64,000 nucleotides of DNA. Source: Butyrivibrio sp. AC2005 (GTDB taxonomy: Bacteria > Bacillota > Clostridia > Lachnospirales > Lachnospiraceae). Location of the stretch: positions 53,930 to 117,929 of the forward strand of contig NZ_AUJI01000018.1 of assembly GCF_000424145.1 (NCBI RefSeq). Reading direction: 5' to 3'. The translations under genes and the position numbers were made by a program. The notes below the pieces were generated by a model, which worked only from the letters and a program-made list of their open reading frames with translations, searched no databases and was not told where the DNA came from. Below are positions 50,313 through 59,014 of this stretch, in pieces; within the stretch, counting starts at the first letter, position 1, and the number at the start of each line of letters is the position of its first letter.

Positions 50313-52612
50313 TGACAGATGATTTTAGTATTCGTGAGAATATGGAAAACGATGCTAAAGACGCCAAAGAAGACATTAAAACCGTTGCCAGGCCTCTTGA
50401 TAATAAGATAAAGGACAAGATTGAGGATGAGGTTGGAAACAGGATAGCTAAGCATATAGCTGAACAGGGTGCTAAATCTGCAGCCCAGGCAGCTGCGCAG
50501 ACAGCTGGTACAGCCAGTGCGGCAGGAGCTGCAGGTGCAGCCGGGGTAAATGCAGTTGCAGCCGGAACAGGTAGTGCTGCAGCGGGCGGAGCTGCAACAG
50601 GTGGTGCAGCCGCAGGAGGAGTTGCTGCAGGCGGGGCAGTTGCTGAAGGTGCAGCTGCAGGTTCTGCCGGTGGTCCTGCTGGCATTGTCGTTGGAGCAAT
50701 AATTGGTGCTGCTATAGCACTGGCTTCTGCAGTAAAGAAAGAAACCGATATTTCACTGGATGAGGATGATCCAGATGGAACGAAAATCAATGCAGTATTC
50801 CTGGTGATTGTGATCTTGTTAATAGGATTTACGACGATATGTGGGACGCTTATTTCAAAAGGAGTTGCTTCAACAGTATCGGTCGGACAGGAAACAGAGT
50901 TTCAGAACACAGTCGTTGAAGGGAAGAACATGGCTCCGGCAGGTGAACGGTATAAGGATGGTACTGTGCTTATGGAGTTTAACAATAAGCTTCCACTCAA
51001 AAATGCCATCTGGCAGTATACGTTTGGAAAAGGTGAAGGTGATGAAAAATACGGAGATGGCACAAAGGAAGGACTCCGTAAGACCTTTTCAAATGCGATA
51101 AGAAAGCATTGCTGGAATGTTGTTAAGCAGCTTGAAAAGCATACAGGAAGTATAGGCATTCATCCCTACGATAGTGACAGATCACTGGATTCGTTTTATC
51201 AGAACAGATGGCCATATGATTTAAGTTCAAAATCCCATACACCCCTTATTGGTGATGTACTGATTCCGAACACAGAGTTTTATGGACATACCTATGAAAC
51301 ATGGAACCCCAGATATGATGATGTGAACTTTGCAGAAATATTTGCAGTATTCAGCATGACGGATACTGTAGCAAATGGAGCACATTATGGATTTGACTGG
51401 GGAGATGTAAACTACAGTGACTTTATGGAATATCTCCAAAAAGAGGAATGCTATAAGTACATGTATGAGCTTGGACTTAAATGGGTTCCTGTCTACAGGG
51501 GAGAGAAAGTAGTCGTGGTGGAAAATGATCCAAATACGGATGCTGATGATACGACTTACATAGAAACTGTTGTTGCAGAACCATATGAGTATGATTCGCC
51601 GGAAGAGTGTAAAGGAGCCCCTGATTCCATCACATGGGATGGCGCTACATGCTACTGGGAAGAATACTATGTCAAGGTAACAGTTAAGCCAATGGGACTT
51701 AGAGAGCTCTTTGCTATGGCGTTCAATACCACAGACCCCGTAGCAGCATCCAATCAGAAGCATGTGAATTTTTACCTGCACCAGAACCTGTATATGCTTG
51801 AATATATTGAACGTGTGACTAGGATATATCAGCGTGATGATAAGGTTAATTATTCGATAGACGGCTATGTAGTATCTGATGGAAATGACCCGCTTGGCCC
51901 TTCTTACAACAAGCCTAGAAACAATCGCAGTCCTGTATGGCAGGATGTCAGAGACAATGAATGGCTTAAGGAAAAGGGATGGCAGGGTAAAGGCAGAAGC
52001 CCCTGGTACTATATAGAGATCACATACAACGATAAGTTTGATGAAATAGAATGGGAGGAAGCCCCTGGAGAAACACCACCACCTGGAGGTTTTGAAATTC
52101 CTGAAGGAGGGAAGATCCTTGATATGTATGAATACATAAATCAGGCTGATTATGACACCATTAAAAGAGGTGAGTCCAATGAGACTGTGGCGTTTTCTGG
52201 ATGCCTTGACTGTTCTGTGGCAATGATAGCGATGTACTACAAAAGATATCATATTCCGATCACAGAAGTAAGTAAGCATGTAAATTCTGAAGGAAGCCTT
52301 CGTACAGGAGATGCACTCGCTGAGTTCGGACTAAGCTCCAGTGGAAATATAGCTTCAAGTGTAATTGAAGGAGTCATTAGTGAAATAGAGGCTGACAGGC
52401 CTGTTATACTGCATATCAGAGGATTCTGGACATCAGGTGAGGATGGAAGAGTACTTCACGGAACGAAAAATGGACATTTCCTTGTAGGAATGGGTTATGA
52501 CATGACCGGATTATATGTTTACGATCCCGGTAAAAAGGCCAATTGGCACATATCTTACAATGACTGGGCACATGTAAATGATCTGTATTACAGACGTGTA
52601 ACGCAGAATTAG
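50312..52612 (+). CDS. T4SS-associated membrane protein with C39-like peptidase domain
   Basis: A 766-residue protein. It has a charged N-terminal coil, an extreme Ala/Gly tract (residues about 55-130), one transmembrane segment (AVFLVIVILLIGFTTICGTLI, about 155-175), then a long extracytoplasmic region. The last 150 residues are C39-like: catalytic Cys in SGCLDCSVAM, His in NGHFLVGMGY and Asp in YVYDPGKK. In most Gram-positive systems this position is filled by a VirB1-like muramidase with CHAP or NlpC domains. The start overlaps the previous stop. Confidence 0.8.
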   Translation: MTDDFSIRENMENDAKDAKEDIKTVARPLDNKIKDKIEDEVGNRIAKHIAEQGAKSAAQAAAQTAGTASAAGAAGAAGVNAVAAGTGSAAAGGAATGGAAAGGVAAGGAVAEGAAAGSAGGPAGIVVGAIIGAAIALASAVKKETDISLDEDDPDGTKINAVFLVIVILLIGFTTICGTLISKGVASTVSVGQETEFQNTVVEGKNMAPAGERYKDGTVLMEFNNKLPLKNAIWQYTFGKGEGDEKYGDGTKEGLRKTFSNAIRKHCWNVVKQLEKHTGSIGIHPYDSDRSLDSFYQNRWPYDLSSKSHTPLIGDVLIPNTEFYGHTYETWNPRYDDVNFAEIFAVFSMTDTVANGAHYGFDWGDVNYSDFMEYLQKEECYKYMYELGLKWVPVYRGEKVVVVENDPNTDADDTTYIETVVAEPYEYDSPEECKGAPDSITWDGATCYWEEYYVKVTVKPMGLRELFAMAFNTTDPVAASNQKHVNFYLHQNLYMLEYIERVTRIYQRDDKVNYSIDGYVVSDGNDPLGPSYNKPRNNRSPVWQDVRDNEWLKEKGWQGKGRSPWYYIEITYNDKFDEIEWEEAPGETPPPGGFEIPEGGKILDMYEYINQADYDTIKRGESNETVAFSGCLDCSVAMIAMYYKRYHIPITEVSKHVNSEGSLRTGDALAEFGLSSSGNIASSVIEGVISEIEADRPVILHIRGFWTSGEDGRVLHGTKNGHFLVGMGYDMTGLYVYDPGKKANWHISYNDWAHVNDLYYRRVTQN

Positions 52613-52620
52613 GAGAGTTT

Positions 52621-53304
52621 ATGAAAAAAAGAACAAAGTTCATATTTGGGGGGCTTCTGCTCGCTTTTTTTGCAATTGCCGTGACCATTCTTATCATTCG
52701 TAACAATGAAAAAGTAAAAGCTTCTGAGGATACAATAGAACAGTATGATGAAGAGGCAGCTCCTGAGGAAGAAAAGACCGAAGAAACACTCATGTTTCCG
52801 GATAAAAGGAATTTTACAGAAGAAGAACTTGCAAGAGATGCAGAATCTGAGCCCGAAGGCTCTGACCACTATGAGGTGGATGAAGAGCCTCCACTTTATC
52901 ATGTCTTTATAAACAATTATGAGGAAATATTTACCCATTACGATGATTTTAAGATATGTAATGAACTACCATATTATCTGCATACTTACTTCAACCTTTG
53001 TACTGGGAATCTAAGTGAAATGTATGAAGTTACTATCACGGAAGGCTCCTTTAAAGGAGATGAATACACCTCCCTTATCACATTTGAAGCAACGGTAGAT
53101 AAGTACCCTGACATGATAATCTATATCGAATATGATAAGAATTATAGGGCATTCGGGATAAAGTCACTTCTTGGAGATTATTCCCTTGATGCATTAAAGA
53201 AAAAAGGAAAGGACAGAGATTTCTGGATAGAATATGATCCATCACTTGAACAGGAAGAAGATGATAACACAGCACCGGATGCAATAGCCATAGACACAGA
53301 TTAA
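52621..53304 (+). CDS. Single-pass membrane protein of the transfer operon
   Basis: A 227-residue protein. The N-terminal anchor FIFGGLLLAFFAIAVTILIIR is followed by an acidic linker (EEAAPEEEKTEE) and a roughly 130-residue extracytoplasmic domain (YHVFINNYEEIFTHYDDF...). Topology is like VirB8/TcpC-type proteins, but the NTF2-like fold is not demonstrable by eye. GGAGAG precedes ATG 52621, 8 bases after the C39 protein. A terminator follows, so it ends the first transfer transcript. Confidence 0.65.
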   Translation: MKKRTKFIFGGLLLAFFAIAVTILIIRNNEKVKASEDTIEQYDEEAAPEEEKTEETLMFPDKRNFTEEELARDAESEPEGSDHYEVDEEPPLYHVFINNYEEIFTHYDDFKICNELPYYLHTYFNLCTGNLSEMYEVTITEGSFKGDEYTSLITFEATVDKYPDMIIYIEYDKNYRAFGIKSLLGDYSLDALKKKGKDRDFWIEYDPSLEQEEDDNTAPDAIAIDTD

Positions 53305-53310
53305 ACAGTA

Positions 53311-53350
53311 GCCCTTACTGGATGAAGCATAATCCAGTAGGGGCTTTTTT
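53311..53350 (+). terminator. Terminator after the first transfer transcript
   Basis: A 13-bp stem, GCCCTTACTGGAT with ATCCAGTAGGGGC (one wobble), then T6. Confidence 0.9.
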
Positions 53351-53379
53351 AGTGCAAATCTCTTGAAAAAATACCATTT

Positions 53380-53407
53380 TTGATGATAGTATACAAATAG
53401 ATATAAT
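53380..53407 (+). promoter_or_regulatory. Promoter of the virB3-virB4 transcript
   Basis: TTGATG, 16 bases, TATAAT, 34 bases before the TTG start at 53442. Confidence 0.55.
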
Positions 53408-53441
53408 ATATGTATAAATATATTAAAGGAGGGATGAAGCA

Positions 53442-53873
53442 TTGAATGAAGAAAGACTGTATGAGTATGACATTCCCGATAATGTGCTTGAATCCAAGCG
53501 TATATTTGGATTCAGGCCACGAAACTGGATAGAAGGACTCATATGCGCAGTAATTGTAGGTTTTATCGTAGTACATATCCCGTTTGTCTTCAGGGTAAAG
53601 CTTATTTTCCTGGTATGTCTGTGTTGTCCTATGTTGCTCTTAAATCTGATCGGCATTAAGGACCAGAGTGTCTTTGAGGCAGTAATGAATTTCAGGCAGG
53701 CAAAAGCAAACAAGGGAGAATATCACTTAAGGAGACCAGATAATGAAGAACGATACAAATCAGGAAGAGTGGCGCAATCCATTAATGGAATTGGTAACGG
53801 GGATTCTGCCGCGGACAAAGTCGCAGATTTCATCAAGGCAAAGTACACCGAATTTAAGGAAAGAAGAGCGTGA
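53442..53873 (+). CDS. VirB3/PrgI-like T4SS protein
   Basis: A 143-residue protein. After a short N-terminal segment (YDIPDNVLESKRIFGFRPRNW), two adjacent transmembrane helices follow (WIEGLICAVIVGFIVVHIPF and LIFLVCLCCPMLLLNLIGI), then a soluble tail. This is the PrgI/TcpE/VirB3 layout, and it always sits just before the VirB4 ATPase. The start is TTG 53442 with AAGGAGGG 10 bases upstream. The last 44 codons overlap virB4 in another frame. Confidence 0.8.
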   Translation: MNEERLYEYDIPDNVLESKRIFGFRPRNWIEGLICAVIVGFIVVHIPFVFRVKLIFLVCLCCPMLLLNLIGIKDQSVFEAVMNFRQAKANKGEYHLRRPDNEERYKSGRVAQSINGIGNGDSAADKVADFIKAKYTEFKERRA

Positions 53874-56424
53874 GTCTTCTGAAAAAAATGCCATATTGTC
53901 ATTTCCATATAGAACAGCAGATATCAGGCAGTTTATTCCCCAGAGGGGAGATGCTGCAGCATCTAACAGGACTGATAAATTGAGCTTTGATTCACAGGGG
54001 CTTGTCAATGTGAAAGAGATAAGAAACGGAATCATATGCTGCGGTGATGGAAGCTATGTGAAGATACTCGAAGTGATGCCCCTGAACTATTATCAGAAGG
54101 ATGCATCAGAAAAGAATAAGATCACAGATGCTTTCCTGCAGCTCTTTAGGACATGCCCTGCCAATCTCCATATCAAGATGAGAACAGAAAAAGCGGATAC
54201 AAATGTGATAATCCGGACTATCCGTGAGAATTACAAAAAAGAGAACAATGCTCAGCTAAAGATAATGGCGGAACATTACATAGCTCATATAACAGCGCTT
54301 CAGAATGCCAATACAGTGGATAAGAGGTTCTACATCATTTATCAGTATGAGGGAGAAAACGGCAGGATAAGCCGTGATTTTGGTGAAATATACAGGAGCT
54401 TGAAGAGTATAGAGTATGACCTGCGCTCAAAAATGACAAGCTGCGGAAATCTTGTCATTACCCCGAAGAACGAAAACTATCATGCATGTGAGGTCTTGTA
54501 TAAGTTTTATAATCCTCTGTCCTGTAAGGATGAATGTCTTCAGGACAGGATTAACCGGATCCAGATGGATTTTAATAAGACAAATAATCCAATAGGCTTA
54601 CCAAGAGAGGCAGACTATATTGCCCCAAGAGGTTTGTCGAGCAGACCGGTAAAAGACTGGCTTCTTATGGACGGTATGTATCATACATGGCTTGTCATAA
54701 GGGATAATGCATTTCCGCCGCAAGCGCAGACAGGCTGGCTTGATAATATCCCTGTTGATTATGGAATTGATATAGACATTATTTCAAAGCGGCTTAACAG
54801 GGGGACGGTTGAGGCCGGTCTTAAGCAGATGAGAAAGTACAAATACTCATCATTCAACGCCCATAGGACTAATTATGATAAGGCGGAGGCACTTTCTAAA
54901 GAGATCCAGAATGCAGAGTATATCAAAAGCTGCATGAACAAATTTGATGAAGACCTGTTCAGCTGCGAGATCATCATTACAGTAAGAGCAGAAACATATG
55001 CTCTTATGAGGGAACTTAAGAATTCCATACAGAAGCATCTTGAGGGATTTTCTGTATATACTTCGACTTCTTTCCTTTCTGCGCACGAATGGCTGAAGAA
55101 TGTCGCACCTGATATGTATGTTACAAAATCATACTTCAGGAAGTTTTCTCATAACATGCTTACCCGCAACATGGCGCAGTTATATCCGTTTACATCCATG
55201 TCGCTCTTTGACAATGAAGGCTATGTTGTTGGAAGGAATGTCCTTGGAAGCTCTCTTGTATCATTCAATAACTTCAACACCCAGTTATATTCAAACGGAA
55301 ACATAGTCATCATGGGAACTCCTGGTTCCGGTAAATCATTTCTTGAAATGATGCTCGCAAGCCGCATGAGGATGATGGGAGTAAGGACCATGTTTATCCT
55401 ACCGCTCAAGGCGCATGAGTATTACAACGCATGTGAAAAGATGGGCGGTGAGTATATCAAGTTCATTCCCGGGGGAAAGACCTGTGTGAATATCATGGAG
55501 ATACGACCACAGGTAACAGTAAGCGGAGACCTTCTTGAAGATGCGGATTCTGCAGACGGAATGGATGCACCACTCCTTGCCAGGAAGATCGCATCCCTTT
55601 GTGCTTTCCTTCAGCTGAACATGCAGGATGACAAGCTGTCCACTTCTGAGAAGAACAGATTCAATGTCCTTTGCACAAAGCTCTATGCCAATTATGGAAT
55701 CACATCAAATAACGATTCGATATGGCTGAACAAGGCTCAGAGAAAGCTAAAGCCGATGCCGATCCTTCAGGATCTTAATGATGCCTTAAAAGAGGACCCT
55801 GTCCTTTCAAGGGTGCGGGATGCCCTAAGTCCGTATATGTATGGCGGAATGTTCAGTAACTTTAATGGTCCCACAAATGTAGACCTTACAAAACAGTACC
55901 TGGTATTTGATGTAGATAAGACATCGATAAGCGAGGACTATCTGCCGGCAATGATGTACATCGCCTTTGACTGCTGCTATGACCTTGCAAAGCAGAGCCT
56001 TAAACATAAGGATGCGATATTCATGGATGAGGTCTGGCTCATGATGCAGAACGAGGACTGTGCAAAACAGGTCAAGGAAATGGTAAAGATCATCCGTGGT
56101 TACGGTTCATGTACTGTACTGGCTACGCAGGACATCGGAGATTTCCTGAGGAGCAATGACGGCCTTGGGGAATCGATACTTGCCGCTTCCAAGATCAAGT
56201 TCTTCTTAAGGATTGAGGATATGGAGATCAATAACGTTGCAAGGGTTGTTGACATTAATGCAAATGACAGGGCAAATTTCAAGAAATTCCCATCACACGG
56301 AAGAGCGCTTCTCATGTCAGATAAGGATAAGATACTCATCGACCTTATATCTTCAGAAGAAGAATTAAAGACTTACACCACCGATGTGAACCTCAGAAAG
56401 AAATTCTCTGAAAAGACTGGCTGA
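53743..56424 (+). CDS. VirB4/TraE/ConE-like conjugation ATPase
   Basis: An 893-residue protein. The Walker A motif GTPGSGKS is near residue 525 and Walker B IFMDEVWLMM near residue 760, with the following VLATQDIGDF arginine-finger-like segment typical of VirB4. The N-terminal 400 residues form the CagE/TrbE-VirB domain. It energises T4SS assembly and transfer at the inner membrane. AAGGAG precedes ATG 53743, inside virB3, giving a 131-base overlap. The sequence of the overlapped N-terminus (NPLMELVTGILPRTKSQIS) looks like a genuine virB4 start. Confidence 0.92.
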   Translation: MKNDTNQEEWRNPLMELVTGILPRTKSQISSRQSTPNLRKEERESSEKNAILSFPYRTADIRQFIPQRGDAAASNRTDKLSFDSQGLVNVKEIRNGIICCGDGSYVKILEVMPLNYYQKDASEKNKITDAFLQLFRTCPANLHIKMRTEKADTNVIIRTIRENYKKENNAQLKIMAEHYIAHITALQNANTVDKRFYIIYQYEGENGRISRDFGEIYRSLKSIEYDLRSKMTSCGNLVITPKNENYHACEVLYKFYNPLSCKDECLQDRINRIQMDFNKTNNPIGLPREADYIAPRGLSSRPVKDWLLMDGMYHTWLVIRDNAFPPQAQTGWLDNIPVDYGIDIDIISKRLNRGTVEAGLKQMRKYKYSSFNAHRTNYDKAEALSKEIQNAEYIKSCMNKFDEDLFSCEIIITVRAETYALMRELKNSIQKHLEGFSVYTSTSFLSAHEWLKNVAPDMYVTKSYFRKFSHNMLTRNMAQLYPFTSMSLFDNEGYVVGRNVLGSSLVSFNNFNTQLYSNGNIVIMGTPGSGKSFLEMMLASRMRMMGVRTMFILPLKAHEYYNACEKMGGEYIKFIPGGKTCVNIMEIRPQVTVSGDLLEDADSADGMDAPLLARKIASLCAFLQLNMQDDKLSTSEKNRFNVLCTKLYANYGITSNNDSIWLNKAQRKLKPMPILQDLNDALKEDPVLSRVRDALSPYMYGGMFSNFNGPTNVDLTKQYLVFDVDKTSISEDYLPAMMYIAFDCCYDLAKQSLKHKDAIFMDEVWLMMQNEDCAKQVKEMVKIIRGYGSCTVLATQDIGDFLRSNDGLGESILAASKIKFFLRIEDMEINNVARVVDINANDRANFKKFPSHGRALLMSDKDKILIDLISSEEELKTYTTDVNLRKKFSEKTG

Positions 56425-56648
56425 TTTTACCATAAAAAAGATGCGTTTATAAATAAAATAATGCGGTTTACGTGAAAAATGATACCGCTTAATAGAAGGG
56501 ATAAGAGCATTTTAAGGTAAAAAACATGCTCTTTACCATAAAATGAGGCCCTTGTTGTAAGGGCATGCAGAGAAGAAAAGTCACATTACGATAAAGACGA
56601 ATTTTTTATTATAAAAAGCACACATTTTAACATAAAAAGGAGACCGTT
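56425..56648. other. Intergenic region with three hairpins and repeated A-rich motifs
   Basis: Hairpins GCGGT...ACCGC (56463-56488), AGAGCAT...ATGCTCT (56506-56534) and GCCCTT...AAGGGC (56547-56564) are separated by TTACCATAAAA-like strings. None has a terminator-grade T run. The function is unknown; it may separate virB4 expression from downstream genes. Confidence 0.45.
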
Positions 56649-57230
56649 ATGCAGCTGCAGGAAGAAACCAGAATAATAGTAAATACGCTTGGGAAGTTTG
56701 GAGCACTCACCATTGACCAGATAAATAAGATGTTTGAAGGAACCAAGTTTAATCCGAAGCCAATGATAGCTTTTTTGTGCAATTCCAGAATGATCCAGTT
56801 TCTTGATGATAACTATGTTGTTCTTCAGAATAATCCAAATTACACTCCGGAGACTTTGTACTGCCTGTGGGTAATGCTGGATAAGATAAAGAAGGAAAAT
56901 ATTGCTCGTTCAGACGAGATAAAGAGCGCAAGTCCCTGCGATAATGGCGTGGAGGTAGGCTTTATCAATAGTGCTACGACCATTGAATATGTCACGTTTA
57001 TAGACAAAAACAGCATTGCCAGGGTTTCCCTTATACAGGACACCTTCTATACATCAACCGGATGCAAGCCTGGGGAAGAAGAGAAAAGCCATAGGCTCTA
57101 TACATTCGTTGTTAATGATGAGGATGTAATGGATATGCTTGCAGAGATGAATCTGACCGTTCCCTTTATGGTTGCCTATGTAGAAGGTTCCCTCACAGAG
57201 GTTCCCAAAATAGAGTACTACAAACTTTAA
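56649..57230 (+). CDS. DUF5697-like plasmid protein
   Basis: A 193-residue protein. The N-terminal winged helix (IIVNTLGKFGALTIDQINKMF, then AFLCNSRMIQFLDDNYVV) is followed by an alpha/beta domain. This resembles proteins of conjugative Firmicutes elements grouped as DUF5697; the family name is from memory and not checked. A DNA-contacting role in transfer or regulation is likely. GGAGACC precedes ATG 56649, which lies in the transfer region between virB4 and virD4. Confidence 0.65.
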   Translation: MQLQEETRIIVNTLGKFGALTIDQINKMFEGTKFNPKPMIAFLCNSRMIQFLDDNYVVLQNNPNYTPETLYCLWVMLDKIKKENIARSDEIKSASPCDNGVEVGFINSATTIEYVTFIDKNSIARVSLIQDTFYTSTGCKPGEEEKSHRLYTFVVNDEDVMDMLAEMNLTVPFMVAYVEGSLTEVPKIEYYKL

Positions 57231-57388
57231 AGACGGTATTTATATGGCTGAAAAAAGGTATTTTTATCACTCCAAAGAAGGTATTTATCAATTCAAAATC
57301 ATAGGGGTGCAAAATACCATCTTTGAACAGCTACAAACCGCATGGTTAAGGTTTTTCTGATTTTTGAAGAGTTCCTGCTCAGAATCAG

Positions 57389-58648
57389 ATGGGTACTCTA
57401 AACTTGCAGTATGACAATACATTTCCGGGTAGACAAATAAGTAAATGGGACGGCCAAAAAATGAATAATAAACCGAGATATATTGAAGGTTCAATGAGGA
57501 ATAAAATAGTGAACCTTATGCATGTCAGCAGCGTTATAACCCCGAGGTCATACAAGCTCCTTAATGAACCGCAGTCATCTATTGCCAACACAATGTGCAA
57601 GATGAAAAAAGAAGGGGTTGTTGAGAAAACAAATAACGTTGAGATATTCGAATCACTGTCATTATCAAATTACAAAGAAAATCTGGAGGAATACTTTGAC
57701 GGAAATATTCCTGAAGAACACATAGCTTTTTTTGAAGAGTATGGAATTAGAGAGATCAAGAAAGCAAAGTATTCAAAAGACCAGCTGCAGTCAAGGGCAC
57801 GGAGAATAATACGGTGTTCTGAAACGGTAATCCTCATGTATGCCGCAGGGATACCAACCCTTCCTGCTGATAAGAAATATGTCGTAAGAAACAAGATGCT
57901 TACTGATAATGTCTACTATCAGAGTAAGGAGATAAAAAAATACTCTGGCTATACGGATGACGTAGAGACCATAGCCGGAGAAAGAACTGCTATAGCGTCA
58001 AGAATGAACGGGACACTCCTAACGGCTGGAGGGAATTACAACATATATCATTTTGGAAAAGACATACAGACATGGTCAACTCAAGGTGAATATAAGATAA
58101 AGCATTATATACAGAACATGCTTGCAAATTATATAAACCAGGACAGCTGCCTTTTAAACAGTGCAATACTTTTTACCTATGATCTGAATATATTTGGAAA
58201 GATGATCTCACCACCTCGTAAGTATAAGGACAGATATGACGGCCTGTGTATGACCTATGACAACCTGTATGTTCTTCCGTATGACCAGAACGGAAGAGAC
58301 ATGATAAAGGTTATGTCCGAATCAGATTGGAAAGCAAGGCTATATGAATATGCCATGGAAGAACCATACAAGGACACAAGCAGGCTTGATTATGTATGTG
58401 ACTATTACGACGGGGATGTCTACACGTTCATTTTCTGTGTACCGGATATCTCGCGGTATATCCAGTTTGTCCGAAAGGTAAAATTCACCCAGCTTCCCAA
58501 AGAGAAGTTTCAGGTTATCTGCTTTGATTACCAAAAAGAGTTCGTTATCTCCACAATTGGAAAGCATGCAAATATCTTATCCGGTGGATTTAAGGACTTC
58601 ATGGATGAATGGAATCAGATTAGAAACAGAGACCAGAATGTCGGATGA
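57389..58648 (+). CDS. Putative replication-relaxation-like protein
   Basis: A 419-residue protein. A winged-helix-like N-terminal region (IVNLMHVSSVITPRSYKLLNE, then KMKKEGVVEK) is followed by a 300-residue alpha/beta domain. The layout resembles the Replic_Relax family of plasmid proteins, but no diagnostic motif is certain. The start is ambiguous: ATG 57389 or ATG 57461, neither with a strong ribosome binding site. The 57231-57388 gap carries three GGTATTT repeats and their inverse. It lies in the transfer region; the window has no other candidate for relaxosome function nearby. Confidence 0.55.
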   Translation: MGTLNLQYDNTFPGRQISKWDGQKMNNKPRYIEGSMRNKIVNLMHVSSVITPRSYKLLNEPQSSIANTMCKMKKEGVVEKTNNVEIFESLSLSNYKENLEEYFDGNIPEEHIAFFEEYGIREIKKAKYSKDQLQSRARRIIRCSETVILMYAAGIPTLPADKKYVVRNKMLTDNVYYQSKEIKKYSGYTDDVETIAGERTAIASRMNGTLLTAGGNYNIYHFGKDIQTWSTQGEYKIKHYIQNMLANYINQDSCLLNSAILFTYDLNIFGKMISPPRKYKDRYDGLCMTYDNLYVLPYDQNGRDMIKVMSESDWKARLYEYAMEEPYKDTSRLDYVCDYYDGDVYTFIFCVPDISRYIQFVRKVKFTQLPKEKFQVICFDYQKEFVISTIGKHANILSGGFKDFMDEWNQIRNRDQNVG

Positions 58649-58652
58649 TACC

Positions 58653-58697
58653 ACGAATCAAATATGCATGAATCAGATTTGCACGAATCAGATATGA
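58653..58697 (+). repeat. Three tandem 15-bp repeats
   Basis: Copies at 58653-58667, 58668-58682 and 58683-58697 with consensus RYGAATCAGATWTGC. They lie between two transfer genes and upstream of the true start at 58727. Confidence 0.75.
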
Positions 58698-58726
58698 AAT
58701 GCATGACCGTAGGAGGAGAAAAATTT

Positions 58727-59014
58727 ATGGAAACAGATCTGCTTATAAAACTCTTTATACTGCTGGCAATCCTTTCGCTTATCTATACGACGATCAAAGC
58801 TGTGGTAACAGGGATAAGTGAAGGGGTACGGAACACAAAGGATATTCTTAAGGGAGCATCCTATGAACAGATAAGGCAGAGAAACAAACAGAAACAGGAC
58901 GATGCATTTAAGAAGGATCTTGAAAGGATGGATTCAAAACTATATCGCTTCACGCATCCACTCGAATATCTCAATTGCATCATCCTGAAAAAGATAAAAG
59001 GAAGGGCGGGATAA
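58727..59014 (+). CDS. Small single-pass membrane protein of the transfer operon
   Basis: A 95-residue protein. The hydrophobic N-terminus (LLIKLFILLAILSLIYTTI) is followed by a basic, helical cytosolic tail (QIRQRNKQKQDDAFKKDLERM). I start it at ATG 58727 behind AGGAGG. Its stop overlaps the virD4 start by one base (TAATG), so it is translationally coupled to the coupling protein and may help anchor it. Confidence 0.65.
   Translation: METDLLIKLFILLAILSLIYTTIKAVVTGISEGVRNTKDILKGASYEQIRQRNKQKQDDAFKKDLERMDSKLYRFTHPLEYLNCIILKKIKGRAG

Noticed and set aside
50269..50790. Long minus-strand frames opposite the Ala/Gly tract
   Set aside because: Shadow frames caused by GC-rich GCA/GGT repeats of the real plus-strand gene.
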